From Streptomyces sp. CNQ085 (GTDB lineage: Bacteria > Actinomycetota > Actinomycetes > Streptomycetales > Streptomycetaceae): a DNA stretch of 34,027 nt. Location of the stretch: positions 13,382 through 47,408 of the forward strand of contig NZ_JAJFAU010000018.1 in NCBI RefSeq assembly GCF_022614595.1, given 5' to 3'. The position numbers and the translations under genes are program-made. The notes below the pieces were generated by a model that searched no databases, was not told the DNA's origin, and was given only the letters and a program-made list of their open reading frames with translations. Every line of letters begins with the position of its first letter. Positions within the stretch are counted from its first letter, which is position 1. Positions 17,085 through 24,469 of the stretch are shown here, piece after piece.

Positions 17085-17118
17085 TTCATGGTACGTATGA
17101 CTGAGAACATTATACGTA
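17085..17118. promoter_or_regulatory. Divergent lacI/MFS promoter-operator with paired TACGTA boxes
   Basis: TACGTA occurs at 17092-17097 and 17113-17118, start-to-start 21 bp, two helical turns apart. Between and around them lie TTCATG-N17-CATTAT (17085-17090, 17108-17113) for the MFS gene and, on the minus strand, TATAAT (17109-17114) for the regulator. LacI-family operators have a central CG step, as both boxes do. Binding here would block both promoters (inference). Confidence 0.5.
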
Positions 17119-17165
17119 ACACTTCGGTAGGCCGCCGGAGAACTCCGGGGAAGAGGAGCCGACCC

Positions 17166-18443
17166 ATGGCGACGGGCTACGCCGAACTGCTGCGCGTCAG
17201 ACACGCCGCGCGGCTGCTCGCCGGCACCCTGCTCGGCCGGTTGCCGAACGCCACCGCCCCCCTGGCGATCGTGCTGTTCGTCCGCGCGGAAGGCGGCAGT
17301 TACACCCTGGCGGGCGTGCTGTCGGCCGTCTACGGACTGTCCAACGCCGTCGGCCAGCCGCTGCTGGGCCGCGCGGTGGATCTGTGGGGCCAGCCGAGAG
17401 TCATGCTGCCCGCCGCGCTGCTCTCCGGTCTCGGCATGGCCGTCCTCGCCCTCGCCGGCGTCGAGTCACTGCCCGTCGCCTGCGCGGCGGCGGCCGTCGC
17501 CGGTCTGTTCACTCCGCCCCTGGAGGGTGGCCTGCGCGCGCTGTGGCCGTCCGTCCTGAAACACCCCGACCGGGTACACGCCGCCTACGCGCTGGACGCG
17601 GTGGCCCAGGAGGTGATGTTCACCCTGGGGCCGCTGGCCGTCACGGTGCTGGTGGCCCTCTGGAGCGAGGCCGCGGCCCTGCTGGTGATCAATGCCCTGG
17701 GAGTGCTGGGCGCCCTGTCCGTGGTGGTCTCGCCCCCCTCCCGGCGCTGGCGCTCCGAACCGCGCGAGGCGCACTGGCTGGGGGCCCTGCGCTCCGGTGG
17801 TCTGGTCGCCCTGCTCGGCTCGTTCTTCTTCGTCGGCCTCGCCCTGGGGACGATCGCGGTGGCCGCGGTCGCCTACGCGGACGGCCACGGTGACGAGCTG
17901 ATCTCCAGTTATCTGCTCTCGGCGCTGGGCGCCGGCGCCCTGGTCGGCGGCCTGGCCTACGGAGCCCGCACCTGGGCGGGAGAGCCTGAGACCCGGCTGC
18001 GCGCCCTGGTGGCCGCCCTGGCTGCCGGCTATCTGCCGCTGGCGCTGACACCGGGCCCCGTGGCGATGACCGTCCTGGCCGGGGCCGCGGGTCTTTTCCT
18101 GGCCCCCGCGCTGGCCTGTGCCTTCGTCGTGGTGGACCGGCACGCGCCGTCGGGCACGGTCACGGAGGCGTTCTCCTGGCTGGTGACGTCCTTCGGTGTC
18201 GGGGCCGCGGCGGGGACGGCCGTGGTGGGCCCGGTCATCGAGTGGGGCGGAGCGCCGGCGGGCTTCCTCGTCGCAGGTGCGGGCGGCCTGGCCGCGCTGC
18301 TGGTCCTGCTGGCCACCCGGCGTGCCCTGGCGGCCCCCGCCCCGCCCCCGCCCGCCGCCCCCTCCCCCGATGCCGTCGTCCGGGTGGAAGGTGATCGGAA
18401 CGGGGGCGCCGGAGCCGGTTTCAAAAACGGGCATCAGGCGTAA
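17166..18443 (+). CDS. MFS transporter
   Basis: A 425-residue inner-membrane transporter with about 12 hydrophobic segments in two halves. The loop between TM2 and TM3 has GRAVDLWGQPRVM, which fits the MFS motif A position (GxxxDxxGxR) in degenerate form, and there is a long cytoplasmic loop with PPSRRWRSEPREAHW between the halves. The substrate is probably exported (sugar or drug-like), but cannot be named. ATG at 17166 follows GAGGAG; the same frame is open back to 16809 but that stretch is antisense to the regulator gene. Its TAA stop (18441-18443) overlaps the -10 box of pafA, which starts 9 bp later. Probably controlled by the divergent LacI-family protein. Confidence 0.88.
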   Translation: MATGYAELLRVRHAARLLAGTLLGRLPNATAPLAIVLFVRAEGGSYTLAGVLSAVYGLSNAVGQPLLGRAVDLWGQPRVMLPAALLSGLGMAVLALAGVESLPVACAAAAVAGLFTPPLEGGLRALWPSVLKHPDRVHAAYALDAVAQEVMFTLGPLAVTVLVALWSEAAALLVINALGVLGALSVVVSPPSRRWRSEPREAHWLGALRSGGLVALLGSFFFVGLALGTIAVAAVAYADGHGDELISSYLLSALGAGALVGGLAYGARTWAGEPETRLRALVAALAAGYLPLALTPGPVAMTVLAGAAGLFLAPALACAFVVVDRHAPSGTVTEAFSWLVTSFGVGAAAGTAVVGPVIEWGGAPAGFLVAGAGGLAALLVLLATRRALAAPAPPPPAAPSPDAVVRVEGDRNGGAGAGFKNGHQA

Positions 18444-18446
18444 AGT
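18417..18446 (+). promoter_or_regulatory. Leaderless promoter of pafA, overlapping the MFS stop codon
   Basis: TAAAGT at 18441-18446 is the -10 candidate, 6 nt before the ATG at 18453, and its first three bases are the TAA stop of the MFS gene. GGTTTCAA lies at 18417-18424, 24 nt upstream start to start, giving a TTTCAA -35-like hexamer with spacer 16. No ribosome-binding site precedes the ATG. Confidence 0.55.
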
Positions 18447-18452
18447 TCATTC

Positions 18453-19814
18453 ATGGACCGCCGAATCTTCGGGCTGGAGAACGAGTACGGCGTCACGTGT
18501 ACGTTTCGGGGACAGCGGCGCCTGTCTCCTGACGAGGTGGCGCGGTACCTCTTCCGCCGTGTCGTGTCATGGGGCCGCAGCAGCAACGTCTTCCTCCGCA
18601 ACGGCGCCCGCCTCTACCTCGACGTGGGCTCGCATCCGGAGTACGCCACTCCGGAGTGCGACAACGTGACCGAGCTGGTCACCCACGACAAGGCGGGCGA
18701 GCGTACCCTCGAGGGACTCCTCGTCGACGCCGAGCGACGCCTCCACGAGGAGGGCATCGCGGGCGATGTCTACCTGTTCAAGAACAACACCGACTCGGCC
18801 GGCAACTCCTACGGCTGCCACGAGAACTACCTCGTGGCCCGGCACGGGGAGTTCTCGCGCCTGGCGGACATCCTCATCCCGTTCCTGGTGACCCGGCAGC
18901 TCATCTGCGGCGCCGGCAAGGTGCTCCAGACCCCGCGCGGCGCGGTCTACTGCGTCAGCCAGCGCGCCGAGCACATCTGGGAGGGCGTCAGCTCCGCCAC
19001 CACCCGGTCCCGGCCGATCATCAACACCCGCGACGAGCCGCACGCCGACGCCGAGCGCTACCGCCGCCTCCACGTCATCGTCGGCGACTCCAACATGTCC
19101 GAGACGACCATGCTGCTCAAGGTCGGCGCCACCGACCTGGTGCTGCGCATGATCGAGGCGGGCACGGTCATGCGCGACCTCACCCTGGAGAACCCGATCC
19201 GGGCGATCCGCGAGGTCAGCAACGACATCACCGGCCGGCGCAAGGTCCGGCTGGCCAACGGGCGCGAGGCCTCCGCGCTGGAGGTGCAGCAGGAGTACTA
19301 CGAGAAGGCCGCCGACTTCTGTGAGCGCCGGGGCATCCGCACGGGTGTGGTGGATCAGGTGCTGGAGCTGTGGGGCCGCACCCTGGAAGCGGTCCGCACC
19401 CAGGAGCTGGACAAGGTCAACACCGAGATCGACTGGGTGATGAAGTACCAGCTCATCGAGCGGTACCGGGCCAAGAACGACATCACCATGTCCCACCCCC
19501 GGGTCGCTCAGATAGACCTCGCGTACCACGACATCCACCGCCGCCGCGGGCTGTACTACCTGCTGGAGCGGAAGGGGCAGGCGGCCCGGATCTGCAACGA
19601 TGTCAAGATCTTCGAGGGCAAGTCCGTGCCGCCGCAGACCACCCGTGCCCGGCTGCGCGGCGACTTCATCCGCCGGGCCCAGGAGCAGCGCCGCGACTTC
19701 ACGGTGGACTGGGTGCACCTGAAGCTGAACGACCAGGCCCAACGCACGGTGCTGTGCAAGGACCCGTTCCGGTCGGTGGACGAGCGCGTGGAGAAGCTCA
19801 TCGCCGGCATGTGA
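18453..19814 (+). CDS. pafA: Pup-protein ligase
   Basis: A 453-residue ligase that phosphorylates the C-terminal Glu of Pup with ATP and joins it to a substrate lysine. It shares the glutamine-synthetase-like fold of Dop. FGLENEYGV holds the Mg-binding Glu residues (E9/E11), and [16 protein letters not shown] holds the catalytic Asp (D57 in this numbering). [16 protein letters not shown] and [13 protein letters not shown] are nearly identical to segments of Dop upstream, showing their common origin, but the Dop-loop is absent. The ATG at 18453 gives the standard N-terminus MDRRIFG. The gene follows the MFS gene by 9 bp but has its own leaderless promoter, and a long hairpin ends its transcript. 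Confidence 0.97.
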   Translation: MDRRIFGLENEYGVTCTFRGQRRLSPDEVARYLFRRVVSWGRSSNVFLRNGARLYLDVGSHPEYATPECDNVTELVTHDKAGERTLEGLLVDAERRLHEEGIAGDVYLFKNNTDSAGNSYGCHENYLVARHGEFSRLADILIPFLVTRQLICGAGKVLQTPRGAVYCVSQRAEHIWEGVSSATTRSRPIINTRDEPHADAERYRRLHVIVGDSNMSETTMLLKVGATDLVLRMIEAGTVMRDLTLENPIRAIREVSNDITGRRKVRLANGREASALEVQQEYYEKAADFCERRGIRTGVVDQVLELWGRTLEAVRTQELDKVNTEIDWVMKYQLIERYRAKNDITMSHPRVAQIDLAYHDIHRRRGLYYLLERKGQAARICNDVKIFEGKSVPPQTTRARLRGDFIRRAQEQRRDFTVDWVHLKLNDQAQRTVLCKDPFRSVDERVEKLIAGM

Positions 19815-19828
19815 GCCCGGCGGACGGC

Positions 19829-19867
19829 GCGCCCGGGGCCGTGCCGCACCGGCACGGCCCCGGGCGC
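19829..19867 (+). terminator. 18-bp perfect hairpin after pafA
   Basis: Arms 19829-19846 and 19850-19867 are fully complementary with a 3-nt loop (CAC), starting 14 nt after the pafA stop, without T-tract. It separates pafA from the FKBP genes. Confidence 0.8.
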
Positions 19868-19919
19868 GGGAACGAAACCGGCCCTTCCGGAAGTTGTGGG
19901 AGGTGGGCCGGGCGGCCCG

Positions 19920-19925
19920 TAGAGT
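19920..19925 (+). promoter_or_regulatory. -10 candidate for the FKBP lipoprotein gene
   Basis: TAGAGT lies 51 bp upstream of the ATG at 19977 and downstream of the pafA terminator. TTGTGG at 19894-19899 is a poor -35 with an over-long spacer (20). Confidence 0.3.
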
Positions 19926-19976
19926 GACCGGCACGCCCGGAACGCCCGGACATCCCCTACACCGCGAGTTGGACTG

Positions 19977-20987
19977 ATGCTGCAATCTCGAGGGGGACGC
20001 CCCCCACACCCCCGCACCCTGGCGAAGGCCGGCCGCCGCGTCGCCGCGGCCCTGGTCGTTCCCGCCCTGCTGTTCACCGCGGCATGCGGCTCCGACGGGT
20101 CCGACGGTTCCTCCGAAGCCCTCACGAAGGTCTCCGGCAAGGTCGGCGAGGAGCCGAAGCTCACCGTCGCCGAGGACGCCGAAGCCCCCGACGAGGCAGC
20201 CGTGCGGACGGTCGCCGAGGGCAAGGGCGACAAGCTCGACGAGGGAGACTTCGTCCGCATGGACATCCTGATGACCAGCAACGGCCAGGAGCTGGTCAAC
20301 ACCTGGAAGCAGCGGCCGGAAGGCGCCTCCGAGGGCGACGCCCACCGTCAGGAGGTCCTGCGACTCGGTGAGGGGCAGGGGCTCCCCGAGCCGGTCACCC
20401 GGTCCCTGATCGGTGAGCGGGTCGGCAGCCGCGTCCTGATCGAGGGCACCGCCGAGGCGATCATGGGCGACTCGATCAACCCGCAGCTCGGGATCGACGG
20501 AGCCGACGGCATGGTCTGGGTGATCGACGCCGTCGCCTCCGCCAGGACCGACGCCGAGGCCGAGGCCGAGGGCGAGCAGGCGGCCACCGGTGAGGGCATG
20601 CCCGAGGTGGAGGCCGACGGGCAGAAGGCCGCCACCATCACCGTCCCCAAGGGGGTGAAGGCCCCCGGGGAGCTGGAGCAGCAGGTGCTGATCGAGGGCG
20701 ACGGACCCGAGGTGGAGGCCGGCGACGGCCTGATCGCCCAGTACACCGGGGTCAAGTGGGAGGACGGCGAGAAGTTCGACTCCTCCTGGGACCACGGCGG
20801 CGCCACCGCCTTCCAGATCGGAACCGGCAAGGTCGTCAAGGGCTGGGACGAGGCGCTGGTCGGCAGGAAGGTCGGCGACCGCGTCCTCCTGGTCATCCCG
20901 CCGAAGCTCGCCTATGCCGACAACCCGCAGTCGGAGCTGGCCGAGAACACGTTGGTGTTCGTCGTGGACATCGTCGGCAAGGTCTGA
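19977..20987 (+). CDS. FKBP-type peptidyl-prolyl isomerase lipoprotein with two FKBP-like domains
   Basis: A 336-residue secreted folding helper anchored by lipid. The N-terminus has Arg/Lys residues, a hydrophobic stretch and lipobox TAAC (Cys37), then an acidic, Ser/Gly-rich linker. The C-terminal domain (about 230-336) is a recognisable FKBP: VEAGDGLIAQYTGV, FDSSWD, FQIGTGKVVKGWDEALVGRKVGDR, VLLVIPPKLAYAD. A first region (about 65-190) has the same layout in degenerate form (EGDFVRMDILM, LPEPVTRSLIGERVGSRVLIEG, GMVWVIDAVA) and is likely an inactive FKBP repeat. ATG at 19977 lacks a good ribosome-binding site. Followed by a single-domain FKBP, it forms a pair that adjoins pafA in related genomes (from memory). 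Confidence 0.88.
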   Translation: MLQSRGGRPPHPRTLAKAGRRVAAALVVPALLFTAACGSDGSDGSSEALTKVSGKVGEEPKLTVAEDAEAPDEAAVRTVAEGKGDKLDEGDFVRMDILMTSNGQELVNTWKQRPEGASEGDAHRQEVLRLGEGQGLPEPVTRSLIGERVGSRVLIEGTAEAIMGDSINPQLGIDGADGMVWVIDAVASARTDAEAEAEGEQAATGEGMPEVEADGQKAATITVPKGVKAPGELEQQVLIEGDGPEVEAGDGLIAQYTGVKWEDGEKFDSSWDHGGATAFQIGTGKVVKGWDEALVGRKVGDRVLLVIPPKLAYADNPQSELAENTLVFVVDIVGKV

Positions 20988-21066
20988 CGATCTTCTTCGT
21001 CGGCGGCCCGCCGGGTCTGCGAGACTGACCCGGTTGACCGATGGAAACGTTCGTAGGAGCAACTTC

Positions 21067-21438
21067 GTGAGCACCGACAAGCCCGAGATCGACTTCCCGG
21101 GCGGCGAGCCCCCGGCCGACCTGGAGGTCAAGGACATCTGGGAGGGCGACGGACCGGTCGCCAAGGCCGGCGACACCGTCTCCGTGCACTATGTGGGCGT
21201 CGCCTTCTCCACCGGTGAGGAGTTCGACGCGAGCTGGAACCGCGGCACCCCGCTGAGCTTCCAGCTCGGCGTCGGCCAGGTCATCTCCGGCTGGGACCAG
21301 GGCGTGCAGGGCATGAAGGTCGGCGGGCGCCGCCAACTGATCATCCCGCCCCACATGGCCTACGGCGACCGCGGCGCCGGCGGCCGGATCAAGCCGGGCG
21401 AGACGCTCATCTTCGTCTGCGACCTGGTCTCCGTCTGA
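21067..21438 (+). CDS. Cytosolic FKBP-type peptidyl-prolyl isomerase
   Basis: A 123-residue single-domain isomerase that speeds cis-trans rotation of Xaa-Pro bonds. Conserved residues of the FKBP pocket are present: VSVHYVGV, FDASW, FQLGVGQVISGWDQGVQGMKVGGRR, LIIPPHMAYGDRG, LIFVCDLVSV. There is no signal peptide. GTG at 21067 follows TAGGAG and gives the family length; the same frame is open from 20914 but that overlaps the preceding gene. It is 79 bp downstream of the FKBP lipoprotein on the same strand and probably in its operon. A hairpin with a short T tail follows. Confidence 0.95.
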   Translation: MSTDKPEIDFPGGEPPADLEVKDIWEGDGPVAKAGDTVSVHYVGVAFSTGEEFDASWNRGTPLSFQLGVGQVISGWDQGVQGMKVGGRRQLIIPPHMAYGDRGAGGRIKPGETLIFVCDLVSV

Positions 21439-21454
21439 GACCGGTGGAACACCG

Positions 21455-21491
21455 GCCCGGGCCCCCGTCGCACGACGGGGGCCCGGGCTTT
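21455..21491 (+). terminator. 16-bp hairpin terminator after the FKBP gene
   Basis: Arms 21455-21470 and 21473-21488 are perfect complements, followed by TTTG. It lies 17 nt after the FKBP stop and separates it from pafB. Confidence 0.8.
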
Positions 21492-21552
21492 GTGGCGGGC
21501 CCGTCCGGAGCGGTACGGTCGACGGTCGGGACGAGTACGAGAGAGGGCGTCG

Positions 21553-22536
21553 ATGGCCATTGCCAAGGCTGAGCGGCTGATGAATCTGGCGCTGTGCCTG
21601 CTGGGGACGCGGCGCCCGCTGACCAAGCGCGAGCTGCGGGCCTCGATCGAGGCGTACCTGGAGGTCGGCGGAGGACCGGGCAGGGGCGGCGAGGACGCCT
21701 TCAACCGGATGTTCGAGCGCGACAAGGACGATCTGCGCGAGCTCGGCCTGGTGATCGAGACGGTGGAGAACCTGGAGGGCGAGATCGCCTACCAGGCCCG
21801 CCGCGACAGCAACCGCCTCCCGCCCGTCGTCCTGGACGCCGAGGAGGCCGCCGCCCTCACCCTGGCCGCCAAGGTGTGGCAGCAGGCCCGTCTGGCCGGG
21901 GCTGCCAGCGGCGCCCTGCAGAAGCTGCGCGCCGCCGGGATGCCACTGGCCGACACCGGCACGGAGGACCCGTACGGCGGCCACAGCGCCCTGGAACCGC
22001 GCATCCCGGTGCGCGAGGCCGCCTTCGAACCGCTGATGCTCGCCTGCCGCGACCGCCGCCCGGTCACCTTCGCCTACCGCAAGTCCAACGCCGCCCGCCC
22101 CGAGACCCGGCACGTGGAGCCGTGGACGCTGGAGTGCTGGCGCGGCCACTGGTACCTGGCCGGCCACGACCGGGACCGGGGCGCCGAGCGGGTCTTCCGG
22201 CTCTCCCGCATCACCGGCCCGGTGCGCTCCCGCGCCGGGGCCTACACCTCCGAGGCGCCCGACCACGTCACCGTACGCGAGACCGTCGAACGGTGGGCCG
22301 GGGAGATCGCCACCGCCACCGCCCGCATCCGGCTGCGGCAGGGCGCCGGCTACCCGCTGCGGGCCAGGGCCCTTCGGACGCGTGACACGGGGGACGGCTG
22401 GGACGAGCTGGAGATCCCCTACGGCCACGGGCTGGACGCCTGGCTGGTGGAGTTCGGGCCGGACGTGGTCGTGCTGGAGCCCGCCGAGCTGCGGGCCGAC
22501 GTGGTGGACCGGCTGCGCGCCGTGGCCAAGGGATGA
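21553..22536 (+). CDS. pafB: WYL-domain transcriptional regulator PafB
   Basis: A 327-residue DNA-binding protein. With PafC it forms PafBC, which activates the LexA-independent DNA-damage promoters of actinobacteria. The N-terminal winged helix (about 1-75: AKAERLMNLALCLLGTRRPLTKRELR) is followed by the WYL domain (about 150-230: REAAFEPLMLACRDRRPVTFAYR, and WRGHWYLAGHDRDRGAERVFRLSRI) and a C-terminal WCX extension ending in ELRADVVDRLRAVAKG. ATG at 21553 gives the family N-terminus; upstream purine-rich GAGAGGG can serve as ribosome-binding site. pafC follows 90 bp later. Known family role; nothing in the sequence indicates the signal that WYL senses. Confidence 0.93.
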   Translation: MAIAKAERLMNLALCLLGTRRPLTKRELRASIEAYLEVGGGPGRGGEDAFNRMFERDKDDLRELGLVIETVENLEGEIAYQARRDSNRLPPVVLDAEEAAALTLAAKVWQQARLAGAASGALQKLRAAGMPLADTGTEDPYGGHSALEPRIPVREAAFEPLMLACRDRRPVTFAYRKSNAARPETRHVEPWTLECWRGHWYLAGHDRDRGAERVFRLSRITGPVRSRAGAYTSEAPDHVTVRETVERWAGEIATATARIRLRQGAGYPLRARALRTRDTGDGWDELEIPYGHGLDAWLVEFGPDVVVLEPAELRADVVDRLRAVAKG

Positions 22537-22566
22537 CCGGCTCCGGGGAGGGGCCGCACGGAGCGG

Positions 22567-22588
22567 GCCGGCCCGGCACGGGGCCGGC
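22567..22588 (+). repeat. Short inverted repeat in the pafB-pafC gap
   Basis: An 8-bp perfect stem (22567-22574 with 22581-22588, loop 6) lies in the 90-bp gap between pafB and pafC. It is weaker than the hairpins elsewhere in the window and may modulate pafC expression or the stability of the pafB part of the message. Confidence 0.4.
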
Positions 22589-22626
22589 GAGGGCTTGAGG
22601 GAACTCAGGGAAGAGGCACCACCGAC

Positions 22627-23589
22627 ATGGCCACCAACGCCATCGACCAGACCCGCCGGATGCTGTCCCTGGTGACGTATCTGCGCGAGCGGCCCGGCGC
22701 CCGCGTCGAGGACGTCGCCCGGGCCTTCGGCATCACCACCGACGAGCTGATCTCCGACCTCCACGTCCTGCCGATGTGCGGCACCAGCTTCCGCGGCGGG
22801 GACCTGCTGGACATCGACACCGACGGCGAGCGCATCTGGTGGCACAACGCCGACGCGGTGGGCTCCAGCACCGGCGAACCCCTGCGGCTGGCCGCCGACG
22901 AGGCCACCGCCCTGCTGGTGGCCGCACGGGCCGTCGCCACCCTGCCGGGGCTGCGCGAGAGCGACCGCGAGGCCCTCCAGCGTGCCACCGCCAAGATCGA
23001 GGCGGCGGCGGGCGAGAGCGCCGGGGCCAGCTCCCGGCTGTCGGTCACCTTCGAGTCCGAGGGCGGGGTCTTCGCCGACGTGGACCGGGCCATCGCCGAG
23101 CGCCGCAAGCTGTGGATCCGCTACTACTCGCCGACGCGCGACACGCTGACCGAGCGCGAGATCGACCCGATCCGGCTGTTCGCCGTCGGCCACACCTATG
23201 TCGAGGCCTGGTGCCGCCTGTCCGAGGCGCACCGCACCTTCCGGCTGGACCGTGTGGCCGAGATCAGGCTGCTGGACGAGCCTTCCGACCCGCCGCCGGT
23301 GGAGCTGCGCGACCTGTCCGAGGGGCTGGTCCAGCCCTCCGCCGAGGACCCCCAGGTGGTGATCGAGGTGGGGCCGGGCGGGCGCTGGGTGGCCGAGTAC
23401 TACCCGTACGACAGCGCCGAGGAGATGTCCGAGGGCGGTCTGCGGATCACCTTGCGCGCCCCCGATCCGGCCTCCCTGCGCCGTCTGGCCCTGCGGCTGG
23501 GGCGCGACGGCCGGATCGTCTCCCCGGGTGAGCTGGCCGACAGCGCCCGGGACGCGGCCCGGGAGGCGCTGGCGGCGTACGGCGACTGA
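22627..23589 (+). CDS. pafC: WYL-domain transcriptional regulator PafC
   Basis: A 320-residue partner of PafB with the same layout: N-terminal winged helix (about 1-70: IDQTRRMLSLVTYLRERPGARVEDVARAFG, ELISDLHVLPMCG), WYL domain (about 140-220: DRAIAERRKLWIRYYSP, HTYVEAWCRLSEAHRTFRLDRVAEI) and C-terminal WCX-like domain to about 315. PafB and PafC act as a heterodimer with RNA polymerase in the mitomycin and UV response. ATG at 22627 is preceded by GGGAAGAGG at a long distance. The pair is a diverged duplication and remains in tandem. Confidence 0.93.
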   Translation: MATNAIDQTRRMLSLVTYLRERPGARVEDVARAFGITTDELISDLHVLPMCGTSFRGGDLLDIDTDGERIWWHNADAVGSSTGEPLRLAADEATALLVAARAVATLPGLRESDREALQRATAKIEAAAGESAGASSRLSVTFESEGGVFADVDRAIAERRKLWIRYYSPTRDTLTEREIDPIRLFAVGHTYVEAWCRLSEAHRTFRLDRVAEIRLLDEPSDPPPVELRDLSEGLVQPSAEDPQVVIEVGPGGRWVAEYYPYDSAEEMSEGGLRITLRAPDPASLRRLALRLGRDGRIVSPGELADSARDAAREALAAYGD

Positions 23590-23636
23590 AGGCCGGACTC
23601 CACCCGTTCCGGGTCTGCCCGGACGGGATCGTCCAC

Positions 23637-23642
23637 TACGCT
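23637..23642 (+). promoter_or_regulatory. Leaderless -10 box of the small membrane protein gene
   Basis: TACGCT ends 6 nt before the ATG at 23649, and there is no ribosome-binding site. Transcription should start at the start codon. Confidence 0.45.
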
Positions 23643-23648
23643 CGCCCC

Positions 23649-23846
23649 ATGCTCTGGCCCATGTTCTTCCTCGCGCTCGCCTTCTGCGGAATCGCCGTGC
23701 TCGGTGTCCTCGCCGTCCGGGTGGGACTGGAGGTGCGGCGCTTCGCCCGCGCGGTCGGCGACGGCTGCGAGTACCTCGCCCGGGCTGCCGAGGATCTGGA
23801 GCGGGCCGCGACCCCTCTGGCCGCACGGGCGCGGATCGAGCGCTGA
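23649..23846 (+). CDS. Small single-pass membrane protein of unknown function
   Basis: A 65-residue protein with one N-terminal transmembrane segment (about residues 4-26: FFLALAFCGIAVLGVLAV) and a basic amphipathic helix (RVGLEVRRFARAVGDGCEYLARAAEDLERAA), so it is probably N-out with a cytoplasmic helix. The topology recalls TatA/TatB proteins next door, but the FG hinge is missing and it is not called a Tat component. The leaderless -10 box and good codon bias support it as real. It lies between pafC and tatA on the same strand. Function unknown. Confidence 0.65.
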   Translation: MLWPMFFLALAFCGIAVLGVLAVRVGLEVRRFARAVGDGCEYLARAAEDLERAATPLAARARIER

Positions 23847-23978
23847 ACGGCACACACGGAGGTGTGCCCCGGTGCGGTTGCCGGGCGTCGCCCCCTCCAT
23901 GTCCGGCCCCCGGGGCGGTACCCTTCAAGACGGCGTACCCACGGCGTCCGTGACCGGCACCGGGATGACGCGGAGGCA

Positions 23979-24009
23979 TTGCCCCTCGTTCACCCCCCGG
24001 GGTTACGAT
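23979..24009 (+). promoter_or_regulatory. Candidate promoter of tatA
   Basis: TTGCCC (23979-23984) and TACGAT (24004-24009) with a 19-bp spacer resemble a housekeeping promoter, giving a leader of about 80 nt. The rest of the 251-bp gap shows no gene. Confidence 0.45.
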
Positions 24010-24097
24010 CGCTGCCAGCGCACCAGCATGAGGAAGCCCGTCCGAATCAGTAGGGCAGGCACAAAAGACCGCCGCCCCGGCGAGAAGGTAGTGGCAC

Positions 24098-24382
24098 ATG
24101 ATCGGCAATCTGAGGCCCATGGAGATCGTACTGATCCTCCTCGTCGTCCTGCTGCTGTTCGGCGCCAAGAAGCTCCCCGACATGGCCCGTTCGCTCGGCA
24201 AGTCGGCCCGCATCCTCAAGAGCGAGGCCAAGGCCATGAAGAAGGAGAGCGAGAACGAGGCGGCCGCCCAGCAGGACGCCTCCGCCCAGCAGGCCGCGCC
24301 CAGGACCATTCAGGCCGCGCCCGGCGACGTCACCAGCTCCCGGCCGGTGAACGAGCCCGGCCAGCAGACCACCAAGAACTGA
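24098..24382 (+). CDS. tatA: Twin-arginine translocase subunit TatA
   Basis: A 94-residue membrane protein that forms the protein-conducting part of the Tat pathway, which exports folded proteins with a twin-arginine signal. One transmembrane helix (about residues 8-21), the FGAKKLP hinge, and an amphipathic helix (about 24-48) are followed by a Gln/Ala-rich disordered tail. ATG at 24098 follows GAGAAGG. tatC lies 87 bp downstream. No tatB gene is present in this locus. Confidence 0.95.
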   Translation: MIGNLRPMEIVLILLVVLLLFGAKKLPDMARSLGKSARILKSEAKAMKKESENEAAAQQDASAQQAAPRTIQAAPGDVTSSRPVNEPGQQTTKN

Positions 24383-24469
24383 TCCGGACCCAGGCCCGGT
24401 GACGGGCCCGGCGCCACCGGGGCCGGATACCGGCACCCGGCACACCGCCACTGACACCGAGGACGTGGG

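Noticed and set aside
16809..17165. In-frame upstream extension of the MFS gene
   Set aside because: It is antisense to the LacI-family gene and lies before the ribosome-binding site at the true start.
15928..18443. The lacI-MFS pair as a recent horizontal insertion
   Set aside because: No repeats, integrase or tRNA flank it, codon usage matches the neighbours, and I recall the same arrangement in other Streptomyces.
20893..24309. A 1138-codon open frame on the minus strand opposite the FKBP and paf genes
   Set aside because: It lies antisense to four well-identified genes, has low-complexity composition and no domains. Long antisense frames are expected in very GC-rich DNA.
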